Counted from the first letter of the stretch, positions 45,549 through 55,096 are shown. The stretch is DNA of 64,000 nucleotides from Leisingera caerulea DSM 24564 (GCF_000473325.1 NZ_AXBI01000011.1:6307-70306), one strand, 5' to 3'. The notes: a model not told the origin generated them from the sequence alone. A program made the numbers and translations.

Positions 45549-45608
45549 ATCTGTCTCCCTTGACGTGCAGGCAGGCTAATTGTGTAACGATGGCCCCGCG
45601 ATCCGTGT

Positions 45609-45620
45609 AATTACGTAATT
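45609..45620. promoter_or_regulatory. AATTACGTAATT palindrome before the LuxR-type gene
   Basis: A perfect 12-base palindrome ending 4 bases before the ATG, in a divergent 76-base gap that also contains TGTGTAACG upstream. It could be the binding site of the regulator itself. Confidence 0.45.
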
Positions 45621-45624
45621 TCCC

Positions 45625-46173
45625 ATGAATGCCGACCTTGAAACCCTTGCCTTCGATCATGCCCCTATCGGCCTGGTTTACGCCGAAAACCGTTTGATCC
45701 GCCGCTGCAACCCCCGGTTTGCGCGCATGTTCGGCTACCGGGCGGAGGAACTCGCAGGGCGGTCTCTTTCCGTGCTGTACCCGTCGATGGAGGAATACCG
45801 GCGCATTGGCGACCTGGGCCTGCGCAAGATGCAGGGCACCGGCCAGTACGAAGATGAGCGCATCATGTGCCGCCGGGGCGGTGCGCATTTCTGGTGCCGG
45901 GTGCGGGGGCAGTCGCTTGACGCGGACAAGCCTTTTGCCCGGTCGGTATGGAGTTTTGCCGATATTTCCGAGCAGCGCCCGGTCACAGAGATGACAGCGC
46001 GGGAGCGGCAGGTGGCCAAAATGATGGCCGAAGGGCTCACCAGCAAGGAGATCGCGCGCGGGCTCGGCATCTCGCCGCGGACGGTCGAAGCGCACCGCGC
46101 CCGGCTATTGGATAAATTCGGCGCCCGGAACTCGCTGGAACTGATCGCGCGCATAACCGGGGTGCCGATTTAG
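45625..46173 (+). CDS. PAS-LuxR family transcriptional regulator
   Basis: A 182-residue protein: an N-terminal PAS domain (FDHAPIGLVYAENRLIRRCNPRFARMFGY) and a C-terminal LuxR-type helix-turn-helix (TARERQVAKMMAEGLTSKEIARGLGISPRTVEAHRARLLDKFG). No phosphoacceptor domain. No ribosome site is visible before the ATG, so a leaderless or weakly translated start is possible. Divergent from the thiolase, which it likely controls. Confidence 0.9.
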   Translation: MNADLETLAFDHAPIGLVYAENRLIRRCNPRFARMFGYRAEELAGRSLSVLYPSMEEYRRIGDLGLRKMQGTGQYEDERIMCRRGGAHFWCRVRGQSLDADKPFARSVWSFADISEQRPVTEMTARERQVAKMMAEGLTSKEIARGLGISPRTVEAHRARLLDKFGARNSLELIARITGVPI

Positions 46174-46335
46174 AGTGCTTTGACTTCCGCGCCTGCGCGG
46201 CCTGGGCTCCGGCTTCCGGCCGGTGCCGCCCCGCAATCCAAGCGCAACCGCGATCGCATCCGCGGACGCGCTGTGCAAGGGCGGCCGCCGGCACGTTTTT
46301 TTGCGGCGCGCGGGCAGCCCAGGGGGCGTTCAGGC

Positions 46336-46959
46336 TCAGGCAGAAACTGGAACAAGTTCGGCGGCAAGCTCCAGCACAAGGCCGCTGACCGCCTGCCGGG
46401 CCTGTTCCTGCGATTTCTTGCCGCGCAGCTGGCGGCCAAGCGCGGAGCCGCGGGCAGAGGCTTCCTGTGCCAGCAGCAGCAATGCAATTTCCCGCAGCTG
46501 ATGCATCGCCAGATCCGCCTCATCCTGCCCCAGCAGCTCTTCAAGCTTTGCCGGGGCTGTGCATCCGGCCAGCAGGTGCTTCAGGGCTGCTCCGTGCTTT
46601 GACGCCTCGGCCTGGGCAATGCAGATGTCCGTCATGCCCGCCATTTCGGATTGGAAGACCTCAACCGGCACAAAAGCGGTCTGCCGGGAGTAGCCAGCCT
46701 GCCGCTCGACATGAAGTTCCCGCTGTGCCGGGTCATAGGACACAACCAGACCCTCAATCGACACATCCGACGCCACCAGCTGCCCGAAGCGCTTGCGCAG
46801 GCTGAGCGCTTCGGCAAAGAGCACCAGCTGCAAAAGGCCGGCCTGCGGCAGATCGCAGGAAAGGCGCTGGATACCGCTGCGGCCGGCGTGCTTGTAGTTG
46901 AGCGCGAGCCTGGCACCGCCGTCCTGCCGCGCCTCCATCGAGAATATCTTTGCAGGCAT
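46336..46959 (-). CDS. Conserved hypothetical protein
   Basis: A 207-residue, mostly soluble protein. The N-terminal half is beta-rich with LYKHAG-like and SCDLPQAGLLQLVLFAEALSLRKRFGQLVASD, the C-terminal half helical (HQLREIALLLLAQEASARGSALG). No motif I can assign; not near a recognisable operon. Separated by 162 bases from the convergent LuxR gene; nothing else is seen in that gap. Confidence 0.55.
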   Translation of the reverse strand: MPAKIFSMEARQDGGARLALNYKHAGRSGIQRLSCDLPQAGLLQLVLFAEALSLRKRFGQLVASDVSIEGLVVSYDPAQRELHVERQAGYSRQTAFVPVEVFQSEMAGMTDICIAQAEASKHGAALKHLLAGCTAPAKLEELLGQDEADLAMHQLREIALLLLAQEASARGSALGRQLRGKKSQEQARQAVSGLVLELAAELVPVSA

Positions 46960-47147
46960 GGCGCGCGTTATATGGAAGGCTGCGGGACCTTCAAGCGGCG
47001 TCCGGCTCGGCCTGCAGCGCTAAGCGGCCAGGCGCCTAAGGCCAGGCGGCGCAGGCGCAGCGGCGGCCGCTGTGTCTGACCGGCGCCGGGTTGATGCAGA
47101 GCAAGGCATCCCGCCGCAGATCCGATTACGCTTGGCAGGTATTGTAG

Positions 47148-48161
47148 ATGACCGGGCGCGTGGCCATGCAAAAGAAAACAGGCGCAATATTTGCCGCTGC
47201 GGCCGTGCTGCTAGTGGCCGCCGCAATGTACCTGTTCGTTTCCGAGGACGGCACGGAGCTGCCGGAGGGCTTGGTTCAGGGTAACGGCCGGATCGAGGCC
47301 GAACAGGTGGAGATCGCCCCCGCAAGGGCCGGCCGGGTGGCGCAGGTTCTGGCGGCGGAGGGCAGCCTGGTTGCGGCGGGCGATGTTCTGGTGGTGATGG
47401 ACACTGACGAGCTGTCGGCGGCGCATGACCGGGCCCAGGCCGAAGCCGCGCTGGCGCGCCAGACCAAGGCCGAGGCAGAGGCGCTGGTTGTCCAGCGCCA
47501 GAGCGAGCACCGCCGCGCCGAGCATGAGCTGGAGCGCGCCACCGCGCTTCTGGCCGGGCACAACATCTCCGAAACCGTCTTTGAGGAGCGCGACACCGCC
47601 CATCAGGTTGCAGAGGCGGTGCTGGGCGCTGCGCAGGCGCGGGTTGCCACCGCCGACGCCGGGATCGCGGCGGCAGAGGCCGAGGTGCGCCGGATCGCCG
47701 CGCAGATCGAGGACAGCACCCTGACCGCGCCGATGCCGGGCCGGGTTCTGTACCGGCTGGCAGAACCGGGCGAGGTGGTGGGCGCCGGCGGGCCGATCCT
47801 GACGCTGCTCAGCCTTGAGAACATCTATATGGAGGTGTTCCTGCCCGCCCGCGAGGCCGGTCTCCTGCCGATCGGCGCCGAGGCCCGCATCGTGCTGGAC
47901 GCGCTGCCCGATTACGCCATTCCCGCAACCGTCACCTTTGTCTCGCCAGAGGCCCAGTTCACCCCCAAGCAGGTCGAGACCCTCAGCGAGCGCGAGCAGC
48001 TGGTGTTCCGCGTCCGGGTCCGCATCCCCGAAGACCTGGTGGCGGCGCGGATCGAGCATGTGAAGACCGGCCTGCGCGGGGTGGCAGTGATCCGGCTGGA
48101 CCCGGACCAGGCCTGGCCCGAAGCGCTGGATCGCCGCATCCCGCCTGAGCTGTTCGAATGA
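47148..48161 (+). CDS. HlyD family periplasmic adaptor (YhiI-like)
   Basis: A 337-residue protein with one N-terminal membrane anchor (GAIFAAAAVLLVAAAMYLFV) and the HlyD hairpin: lipoyl-like domain VAPARAGRVAQVLAAEGSLVAAGDVLVVMD, coiled-coil rich in Ala/Glu/Arg (residues 85-180), and closing beta-barrel. It should bridge the inner-membrane ABC transporter encoded next to an outer-membrane channel. Start may be the ATG at 47148 or 47166. It overlaps the following gene by 4 bases. Confidence 0.87.
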   Translation: MTGRVAMQKKTGAIFAAAAVLLVAAAMYLFVSEDGTELPEGLVQGNGRIEAEQVEIAPARAGRVAQVLAAEGSLVAAGDVLVVMDTDELSAAHDRAQAEAALARQTKAEAEALVVQRQSEHRRAEHELERATALLAGHNISETVFEERDTAHQVAEAVLGAAQARVATADAGIAAAEAEVRRIAAQIEDSTLTAPMPGRVLYRLAEPGEVVGAGGPILTLLSLENIYMEVFLPAREAGLLPIGAEARIVLDALPDYAIPATVTFVSPEAQFTPKQVETLSEREQLVFRVRVRIPEDLVAARIEHVKTGLRGVAVIRLDPDQAWPEALDRRIPPELFE

Positions 48162-50857
48162 CCGCCGCGGCAGGAGGCCCTCCCGGCATCCGCATCGCGG
48201 AGGTGAGCCACCGCTACCGCAAGCATACCGCCCTGGACGCGGTCACGCTGGATCTGCCGCCGGGCCGGCTGGTGGGGTTCATCGGTCCCGACGGGGTCGG
48301 CAAGTCCACCCTTCTGGGCCTGATCACCGGCGCCAAGAAACTGCAGGCCGGGTCGATTGACGTGCTGGGCGGCCCGATCGGCAACGCCGCCCACCGGCGC
48401 CGGGTCTGCTCCGCCATTGCCTTCATGCCGCAGGGGCTGGGCCGCAACCTCTATCCGGAACTGTCAGTGCGCGAGAACCTGGAGTTTTTCTCGCGCCTCT
48501 TCGGCCAGGGGCAGGAAGAGCGCGAGATCCGCATTGCCGCGCTGCTCACCGCCACCGGGCTGGCGCCTTTTGCGGACCGGCTGATGGGCCGGCTGTCGGG
48601 CGGCATGAAACAGAAGCTGGGCCTGTGCTGCGCCCTGATCCATGACCCCGAACTGCTGGTGCTGGATGAGCCGACCACCGGGGTCGATCCGCTGTCGCGC
48701 CGCCAGTTCTGGGCGCTGGTCAGCGCCATCCGCAACCAAAGCCCCGGCCTCTCGGTACTGGTCTCGACCGCCTACATGGAGGAGGCGCAGAGTTTCGACT
48801 GGATTGTCGCCATGGACGCCGGGCGGGTGCTGTTCCAAGGCCCCCCGGAAGACTTGAGAGGCACCGCGCCCGATCTTGAAACCGCCTACCGGCAGCTGCG
48901 CGCGCAGGGCGAACCGCTGGACATCCAGGTCGCGGCGCCCGATCACCGGATCAGCACCGAACCGGTCATCACCGCCCGCGGGCTGACCCGGCGCTTCGGC
49001 GATTTCGTTGCGGTCGACAGCGTCGATTTCACCATCGGCCGGGGCGAGATCTTCGGCTTTCTGGGCTCCAACGGCTGCGGCAAGTCGACCACCATGAAGA
49101 TGCTGACCGGCCTTTTGCCGATCAGCTCCGGCGCGGCGCAGCTGTTCGGCAAGCCGGTCGATGCCCGCAACCGCGCGCTGCGCCGCGAGATCGGCTATAT
49201 GAGTCAGGCGTTTTCTCTTTATGGCGAGTTGAGCGTGCAGCAGAACCTGCAGCTTCACGCCCGCATTTTCGGGATCAAAGACCGCGAGGCCCGGGTCGCG
49301 GAACTGACCCGGCGCTTTGGCCTTGCGGCGCACAGCACCACCCTGGCCGCCGCCCTGCCCCTTGGCATCAAGCAGCGGCTGTCGCTGGCGGTTGCGGTGA
49401 TCCACCGCCCGCGGGTGCTGATCCTGGACGAGCCGACCTCCGGCGTCGATCCGGAGGCGCGCGACATGTTCTGGGCGCTGCTGGTCGAGCTGTCGCGCAC
49501 CGAGGGGGTGACGATATTCGTCTCCACCCATTTCATGGGCGAGGCCGAACGCTGCGACCGGGTGTCCTTCATGCACGCGGGCAAGGTTCTGGCCGAGGGC
49601 ACCCCCGAAGAGCTGATGGCCGCCGAAGCGGCTGACAGCCTGGAGGAGGCGTTCATCTCCATCCTCAAGGCCGCGGACCCCCCTGCCCCGGTCGCCGCGC
49701 CGGAGACCGGCGTGCAGGCCGCCCGCGCCAGCACGGGCGGCGGCCTCGGGCGCGCCCTGGCCTATGCCCGGCGCGAAACGGTGGAGGTGCTGCGCGACCA
49801 TGTGCGCCTGGCCTTTGCCTTCCTCGGCTCGGTGATCCTGATGCTGGTGTTCTGCTTCGGCATCTCGCTGGACATCGACGAGCTGGACTACGCCGCGCTC
49901 GACCTGTCGCAAAGCCCCGAAAGCCGCGCCTATCTGGCGGAAATCTCCGGCTCCCGCTACTTCCGCCCCACCCCGCCCCTGGCCAGCGCCGCCGAGGGCC
50001 GCAGCCGGCTGGTCTCGGGCGAGGTGTCGCTGGTGGTTGAGCTGCCGCCCGATTTCGGGCGCAAGCTGCGCGCAAATGAACCGGCAGAGGTGCTGGCCAT
50101 TGTCGATGGCGCCATCCCGTTCAAGGGCGAAACGGTCGAGGGCTATGCCGCCGGGCTGCATCAGACATTTTTAAGCGCCCAGGCTGCCGCCAGCGGCACC
50201 CGCCAGCCCGAAATCGCCCGGATAGAGCCGCGGTTCCGCTATAACCAAAGCTTCGAAAGCATCGCCGCCATGGCGCCTGCGATGCCCGCAATCCTGCTGA
50301 TCATGCTGCCCGCGGTGCTGATGGCGGTCAGCGTCGCGCGGGAAAAGGAACTGGGCTCGGTCACCAATTTTTACGTGACGCCAACCACCCGGCTGGAATT
50401 CCTGATCGGCAAGCAGATCCCCTATATCGTGATCGCCTATCTGAACTTCCTGCTGCTGACGGCGATGACCATCGCGGTCTTCGGGGTGCCGCTCAAGGGC
50501 GACCCGCTGCCCCTGGCCCTTGGCGCGCTGCTCTATGTCTGGGCCGCCACCTCCTACGGGCTGCTGATCGCCACCATGACCTCCAGCCAGGTGGCGGCAA
50601 CCTTTGCAACCACTATCGCGTCGGTGGTGCCGACAATCCAGTTCTCCGGCCTGCTGCAGCCGGTCTCAACGCTGGAGGGCGGCGCCCAGACCATCGGCTC
50701 GCTGTGGCCGTCGTCCTATTTCCTGCACCTGAACGTGGGCGCCTTCACCAAGGGGCTGGGCTGGGAGGCGCTGCTGCCCGACATCCTGGCGCTGGCCTGC
50801 TTCGGCCCGGTGTTCACCCTGCTGGCCGCGCTGTCGCTGCGCGCGCAGGAGAAATAG
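48158..50857 (+). CDS. ABC transporter, two ATPase domains fused to a permease (RbbA/YhiH-like)
   Basis: An 899-residue protein in three parts. ATPase 1 has Walker A GPDGVGKST at 43-51 (Asp in place of the usual Asn) and LSGGMKQKLGLCCAL; ATPase 2 has GSNGCGKST at 302-310 with HSTTLAAALPLGIKQRLSLAV replacing the LSGGQ signature. From residue 540 an ABC-2 type permease with six membrane helices. This layout is that of RbbA/YhiH, first noted as a ribosome-bound ATPase and placed with YhiI and YhhJ, as here. Likely a multidrug or lipid exporter. Confidence 0.88.
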   Translation: MTAAAGGPPGIRIAEVSHRYRKHTALDAVTLDLPPGRLVGFIGPDGVGKSTLLGLITGAKKLQAGSIDVLGGPIGNAAHRRRVCSAIAFMPQGLGRNLYPELSVRENLEFFSRLFGQGQEEREIRIAALLTATGLAPFADRLMGRLSGGMKQKLGLCCALIHDPELLVLDEPTTGVDPLSRRQFWALVSAIRNQSPGLSVLVSTAYMEEAQSFDWIVAMDAGRVLFQGPPEDLRGTAPDLETAYRQLRAQGEPLDIQVAAPDHRISTEPVITARGLTRRFGDFVAVDSVDFTIGRGEIFGFLGSNGCGKSTTMKMLTGLLPISSGAAQLFGKPVDARNRALRREIGYMSQAFSLYGELSVQQNLQLHARIFGIKDREARVAELTRRFGLAAHSTTLAAALPLGIKQRLSLAVAVIHRPRVLILDEPTSGVDPEARDMFWALLVELSRTEGVTIFVSTHFMGEAERCDRVSFMHAGKVLAEGTPEELMAAEAADSLEEAFISILKAADPPAPVAAPETGVQAARASTGGGLGRALAYARRETVEVLRDHVRLAFAFLGSVILMLVFCFGISLDIDELDYAALDLSQSPESRAYLAEISGSRYFRPTPPLASAAEGRSRLVSGEVSLVVELPPDFGRKLRANEPAEVLAIVDGAIPFKGETVEGYAAGLHQTFLSAQAAASGTRQPEIARIEPRFRYNQSFESIAAMAPAMPAILLIMLPAVLMAVSVAREKELGSVTNFYVTPTTRLEFLIGKQIPYIVIAYLNFLLLTAMTIAVFGVPLKGDPLPLALGALLYVWAATSYGLLIATMTSSQVAATFATTIASVVPTIQFSGLLQPVSTLEGGAQTIGSLWPSSYFLHLNVGAFTKGLGWEALLPDILALACFGPVFTLLAALSLRAQEK

Positions 50858-51982
50858 ATGCGGCGGCTGTCCCGCATATTCTGGCTCGGCCTCAAGGAGA
50901 TGATGAGCCTGCGCCGCGACTGGGTGATGATGGCGCTGCTGGTCTGGTCCTTCACGCTGTCGCCGGTGATGGAGGCAACAGGCGTGGCAACCTCAGTGAA
51001 CAACGCCTCGATCGCCTTTGCCGACGAGGACAACTCGCCCCTGTCCCGCAAACTGGCCGAAGCGTTCTTTCCGCCGGAATTTCAGCCGGTGGTTCAGGTC
51101 GCCCCCGGCACCGGCGCCGCGCGGATGGACGCGGGCGATTTTCTGTTTGTGGTGGCGGTGCCGCCCGGCTTCGAAAAGGATCTGCGCGCCGCCCGCGTGC
51201 CGGAAATCCAGGTGCTGGTTGATGCCACCGCGATGGAGCAGGCAGGCATCGGCGTGCAGTACATCACCAGCATCCTCAGCACCGAGATCCGCCGCTTTGC
51301 CATCGGTGCCGACCTGGCAGAGCCGCAGGCCCTGGGCATCATCATCCGCAGTGCCTTCAACCCCAACCGCGACACCGTGCGCTTTGCCGGCATCAACGCG
51401 CTGATCGGCCAGATCATGTGGCTGACCACGATCCTGACCGGCGCCGCGATGATCCGCGAACGCGAGCACGGCACCATTGAGCACCTGCTGGCGATGCCGC
51501 TGTCGCCCTTTGACATTGCAGCGGCCAAGATCTGGGCCAACGCCACGGTGGTGCTGGCCGGGGCAGCGCTGTCGCTGGCCTTTGTGATGCAGGGGGTCCT
51601 GGGCATCCGCATCGCCGGGTCCACGATGCTGTTCCTCTGCGGCACGGCGCTGTTTCTGTTCACCGCCACCGCGCTGGGGGTGTTCCTGGCAACCGTGGCG
51701 CGCTCGATGGCGCAGTTTGCGCTGTTGGTGATGCTGACCATTCTGCCGATGCTGATGCTGTCGGGCGGCGAAACCCCGGTGGAGAGCCAGCCCGTCTGGC
51801 TGCAGGCCATCACCACTTTCCTGCCCTCGCGCCACTACATGGCCGCCAGCCAGGCCATCGTCTTCAAGGGCGCAGGCTTTGAAACCGTCTGGCCGGAGTT
51901 CCTGTGGATGGCGCTGCTGGGCGCCGCGCTGCTGGCCACCAGCCTGCTGCTGTTCCGCCGCTCGGTGGCGCACGACAGCTAG
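50858..51982 (+). CDS. ABC-2 type permease (YhhJ-like)
   Basis: A 374-residue permease directly after the RbbA-like gene, with an N-terminal helix, a large periplasmic domain (residues 50-170) and five further helices with MIREREHGTIEHLLAMPLSPFDIAAAKIWANATV, the ABC-2 signature. It completes the exporter with the adaptor and fused ATPase. Its stop overlaps that of the convergent Usp by 4 bases (CTAG). Confidence 0.88.
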   Translation: MRRLSRIFWLGLKEMMSLRRDWVMMALLVWSFTLSPVMEATGVATSVNNASIAFADEDNSPLSRKLAEAFFPPEFQPVVQVAPGTGAARMDAGDFLFVVAVPPGFEKDLRAARVPEIQVLVDATAMEQAGIGVQYITSILSTEIRRFAIGADLAEPQALGIIIRSAFNPNRDTVRFAGINALIGQIMWLTTILTGAAMIREREHGTIEHLLAMPLSPFDIAAAKIWANATVVLAGAALSLAFVMQGVLGIRIAGSTMLFLCGTALFLFTATALGVFLATVARSMAQFALLVMLTILPMLMLSGGETPVESQPVWLQAITTFLPSRHYMAASQAIVFKGAGFETVWPEFLWMALLGAALLATSLLLFRRSVAHDS

Positions 51983-52386
51983 CGGATCACAACCACGGTG
52001 CAGGCGGCGTGGCGCACAACCCGCGCCGCCGTCGATCCCAGGAAATAGTCCTGCAGCCCGGGCCGGTGCGACGCGATGACGATGCAATCGGCGCCCTGCT
52101 GATCGGCATAATCGGTAATCGCGCGACCGGCATGGCCGGTGACAACCACAGCCTTGACGTCTTTCACCCCGCCCAGATCGGCCTTGAGCGACGCCAGCAT
52201 TTCGTCATGGGTATGCTCCAGCAGACCTTCCGGCAGCTGCTGAACCACATATCCGGGAATGGCTTCGGCCACGGTGAGCGCGGTGATCTTGCCGCCGCTG
52301 TCTGCCAGCAGCCGGGCGGCCTCCATTGCAGCGGCAGTGTTGGAGCCGTGATCCGGTGCGATGGGCACAAGCACATTCTTGTACAT
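51979..52386 (-). CDS. Universal stress protein, single domain
   Basis: A 135-residue compact Usp. NVLVPIAPDHGSNTAAAMEAARLL and the loop IASHRPGLQDYFLGSTAARVVRHAACTVVVIR. The family ATP motif is partly changed (HRPGLQDYFLGSTA). Two adjacent ATGs; the second (52386) has GGAGG at better spacing. FNR-type box about 55 bases upstream. Confidence 0.9.
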   Translation of the reverse strand: MYKNVLVPIAPDHGSNTAAAMEAARLLADSGGKITALTVAEAIPGYVVQQLPEGLLEHTHDEMLASLKADLGGVKDVKAVVVTGHAGRAITDYADQQGADCIVIASHRPGLQDYFLGSTAARVVRHAACTVVVIR

Positions 52387-52412
52387 CATGTTCCTCCTCA
52401 GGTGGTTGCACA

Positions 52413-52454
52413 ACGTTACGCCCGCGGCGTCCGGCCTGCATTGATTGAGGTTAT
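52413..52454 (-). promoter_or_regulatory. FNR-type box of the 52-kb usp gene
   Basis: TTGATTGAGGTTAT (52441-52454, read on plus) has one perfect half and one poor half; on the minus strand TAACGT at 52418-52413 sits at the -10 position, with a start near 52406 and box centre -41.5. Same degenerate form as the box at 13829. Confidence 0.45.
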
Positions 52455-52498
52455 CCGGCTCAGCGTAGTGCCTCTCGCCGCACAGCAGCCGGTCCGGA

Positions 52499-54025
52499 TC
52501 ACGCCGGGAACAGGGTGTCCTGCACCAGCCCGGCCACCTGTCCGGCCTCGCCGCCGCAGGCGATCCGGGTCCAGCCGGCCGGGTCCGCGCTGCGCTTCAG
52601 CTGCGCGTGCAGCACATCCGCATCCGCATCCGAGGCATCGCCGGTGCGGGCGGCGATCCGCTGCTCCAGCACGGCCGGATCAGCATGCAGCCAGATGCCA
52701 TCAAAGGGCACCCCCAGCCGCGCCGCCAGCGCCAGCGCCTGTTTCCGGTAACCCGCCTCCAGAAAAGTCGCATCAACGATAACGCTGTGGCCGGCGCGCA
52801 GGGCCTGCTCTGCCAGATCCAGCAGCCGGGCGTAGACTTTTGCGGTGACGTCCGGGCCATAGCCTTCGGCCGGCAGCCGGTCCAGCGGGGCGGCGCCGAA
52901 CAGCGCCTTGCGCTCCACATCGCTGCGCAGGTGCACCGCGCCGGGCGCGGGCCGCAGCAGCGGCGCGACGCGCGCCGCAACCGTGGTTTTGCCGGTGCCC
53001 GACAGCCCGCCAACCGCCACCAGCCGCGGCGGCGCGGCGGCAAGGCAGTCCGCCGCCAGATCCAGATAGCTGCGGGCGTCCCCGGCAGCCTCTTCGGAGC
53101 CGCTGCCGGCCATCCCCTGCACCGTGACCATCGCCCGGATCGCGGCCCGCAGCGCCATGAACAGCGGCAGCGCAGCCAGCCCGCCATAGTCCCCCGCCGC
53201 CTGCAAATAGCTGTTCAGCGCCGCATTCGCCTGCGCTGCCGCGCCCCGGTGCAGCAGATCCATCAGCAAAAAGCCAAAGTCATAAAACACGTCGCAGGTG
53301 CCCAGCCGCTCATCGAACTCCAGCGCGTCAAAGGGCACCGGCCTGCCGTTGATCAGCACAAGGTTTCTCAGATGCAGATCCCCGTGGCACCTGCGCACAT
53401 AGCCCGCGGCTGAGCGCTCCGTGAGACGCGGCGCGGCCTGCGCAAAGACCTGATCGGCTCTGTCCAGAAACGCCGCCACCCTGCCGCGGCCCAGCACCGG
53501 CTCCATGGCGTCAAAAGCCTCCCGCAGCTCATCTATGATCTCCCGGATCAGCACGGCACCGTCGGCACCCCGCCTCTCCGCATCCGCATGATAGGCGGCC
53601 ACCGCGCTGCCAAGCCGGCCTGCCAATTCAACGGACAGCCCGCCGGCATCGGCGATACGGCTCAGCTCCGCCTCCCGCGGGAACCGGTGCATCCGCAGAA
53701 CGTACTCGACCGGAGCCCCCGCGCCGTCCAGCGCCAGCCCCCCTGAGGCGTCGCGGGTCACCGCAACCACCCGGTCATAGATTTCGGGGGCTGCCGGGGC
53801 ATTGAGGGCAAGCTCGCGCTCCAGAACAGCCTTGCGCGAGTCAAGCGATGAAAAGTCCAGATAGCTGTAGCGCACTGCCCGCTTGATCTTGAACGCCAGG
53901 CCGCCGGTCAGGAACACATGGGCGGAGTGCGTCGTGACCACTTCAACGGGCCCGTCAGACCCATAGGCTGACGGGCTGCTCAGAAAGGCCACCGCTTCGG
54001 CCTGCTGGGTTTCTCCCGGATGCAT
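52499..54025 (-). CDS. Aminoglycoside phosphotransferase-like domain fused to an AAA/zeta-toxin-type kinase (Rv2004c-like)
   Basis: A 508-residue two-domain protein. The N-terminal half is APH-like, with CHGDLHLRNL at 213-222 and FDALEFDERLGTCDVFYDFGFLLMDLL, where the Asp residues bind metal-ATP. The C-terminal half has the P-loop GGLSGTGKTT at 339-348 and SVIVDATFLEAGYR, of the shikimate/gluconate kinase fold. The fusion matches Rv2004c of the mycobacterial DosR regulon. Substrate unknown; small-molecule phosphorylation inferred. An FNR-type box precedes it. Confidence 0.85.
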   Translation of the reverse strand: MHPGETQQAEAVAFLSSPSAYGSDGPVEVVTTHSAHVFLTGGLAFKIKRAVRYSYLDFSSLDSRKAVLERELALNAPAAPEIYDRVVAVTRDASGGLALDGAGAPVEYVLRMHRFPREAELSRIADAGGLSVELAGRLGSAVAAYHADAERRGADGAVLIREIIDELREAFDAMEPVLGRGRVAAFLDRADQVFAQAAPRLTERSAAGYVRRCHGDLHLRNLVLINGRPVPFDALEFDERLGTCDVFYDFGFLLMDLLHRGAAAQANAALNSYLQAAGDYGGLAALPLFMALRAAIRAMVTVQGMAGSGSEEAAGDARSYLDLAADCLAAAPPRLVAVGGLSGTGKTTVAARVAPLLRPAPGAVHLRSDVERKALFGAAPLDRLPAEGYGPDVTAKVYARLLDLAEQALRAGHSVIVDATFLEAGYRKQALALAARLGVPFDGIWLHADPAVLEQRIAARTGDASDADADVLHAQLKRSADPAGWTRIACGGEAGQVAGLVQDTLFPA

Positions 54026-54043
54026 TGGCTTACCCCCGTGGCA

Positions 54044-54084
54044 GATTAGCAGCGCCGCCGCCCTGCCGCCTTGAGCAAGGTCAA
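54044..54084 (-). promoter_or_regulatory. FNR-type box of the kinase fusion gene
   Basis: TTGAGCAAGGTCAA at 54071-54084, read on either strand (minus TTGACCTTGCTCAA), with a -10-like TAATCT at 54049-54044 and start near 54037. The gap from the upstream Usp is 99 bases. Confidence 0.6.
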
Positions 54085-54124
54085 GCGGCGGCGGTCCGGA
54101 CTTGGCAAAGGCGGCACTGCCGGA

Positions 54125-54970
54125 TCAATGGGCAAACAGAACCGGCAGTTCTGTCTGTTCGATCATCGTTCTGGTGGTGCCGCCGAACACCGCCTCGCGC
54201 AGGCGGGAATGGCCATAGGCGCCCATGACCACCAGATCCGCCCCGGCTTCCCGCGCACGGTCCTGGATGGCGCGGCCGACATCATGCCCGCCGCTGAGGA
54301 ATTGCGAGACGGTCACAGTGCAGCCGTGGTGGCTGAGCCATGCCGCGGCATCCGTGCCGGGGTCCTCGCCGTCCCGCTCGTCTGTCAGATCCGGGTCAAA
54401 GCACCCGATGACAACCTCCTGCGCGCGGCGCATCCAGGGCAGCGCCGCATGGGCCGCGCGGGAGGCGGCCAGGCTGCTGTTCCACGCCAGGAAGATGCGG
54501 CTGTAGCTTGCAAACGGCGCGCTGTTCAAGATCACCGGAACCGGCGACTGGAACAGCAGGCCGTGCAGCGCCTCCCGGAAGACCCCGTCTTTTTCCCTGA
54601 CCCCCCCGGCGAACCCGGCAATGTCGCAGGACATGGCGCGGCGCGCGCACAGCAGCCGGATTTCGGCACCCGCAGACACCGCATACTGAACGTCGCCGGA
54701 ACAGCCGCTCTGTGCCAGCAGCCCGTTAATTCCGGCGGCCCGGGTTTCTATCGCCGATTTCGACTCCGCGAACCGGTCAACCCAGTCCGCCGGCATCGCC
54801 GCCGAGCCAAAGGCGGTTGCGCCGGACATGAAGTAGGGCCGGGCAGGCAAAGTCTCCAGCAGCAGGCAGGCCAGATAGGCGTCCTGTTTCCGGGCGGCCT
54901 CGGCTGCGGCGGTGACCGCCGCATCGCTGGTGTCTCTGCTGAGCACGATAAGAGAGGTTTTGCGTTGCAT
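54125..54970 (-). CDS. Universal stress protein (tandem Usp)
   Basis: A 281-residue two-domain Usp. First half LIVLSRDTSDAAVTAAAEAARKQDAYLACLLLETL, second half IFLAWNSSLAASRAAHAALPWM with GAYGHSRLREAVFGGTTRTMIEQTELPVLF, a proper ATP-type loop. ATG at 54970; the frame is open for 14 more codons upstream. It lies between the P-type ATPase and the kinase fusion, all on the minus strand. Confidence 0.9.
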   Translation of the reverse strand: MQRKTSLIVLSRDTSDAAVTAAAEAARKQDAYLACLLLETLPARPYFMSGATAFGSAAMPADWVDRFAESKSAIETRAAGINGLLAQSGCSGDVQYAVSAGAEIRLLCARRAMSCDIAGFAGGVREKDGVFREALHGLLFQSPVPVILNSAPFASYSRIFLAWNSSLAASRAAHAALPWMRRAQEVVIGCFDPDLTDERDGEDPGTDAAAWLSHHGCTVTVSQFLSGGHDVGRAIQDRAREAGADLVVMGAYGHSRLREAVFGGTTRTMIEQTELPVLFAH

Positions 54971-55024
54971 GGCGGGCCTCCGGCAAATGGATCGCGGCAG
55001 GCGGGCATGCACACCGCGCCAGTC

Positions 55025-55065
55025 AGTAGATCAGGTCTGCACGCGGATGCCATGATCCCGATCAA
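55025..55065 (-). promoter_or_regulatory. FNR-type box of the 54-kb usp gene
   Basis: ATGATCCCGATCAA at 55052-55065 (9 of 10 on the minus strand, TTGATCGGGATCAT). TCTACT at 55030-55025 is a -10 candidate with start near 55018 and box centre about -41. Confidence 0.65.
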
Positions 55066-55096
55066 TCAGGCCCCCGATCATTCAGGCCCCGATCAT

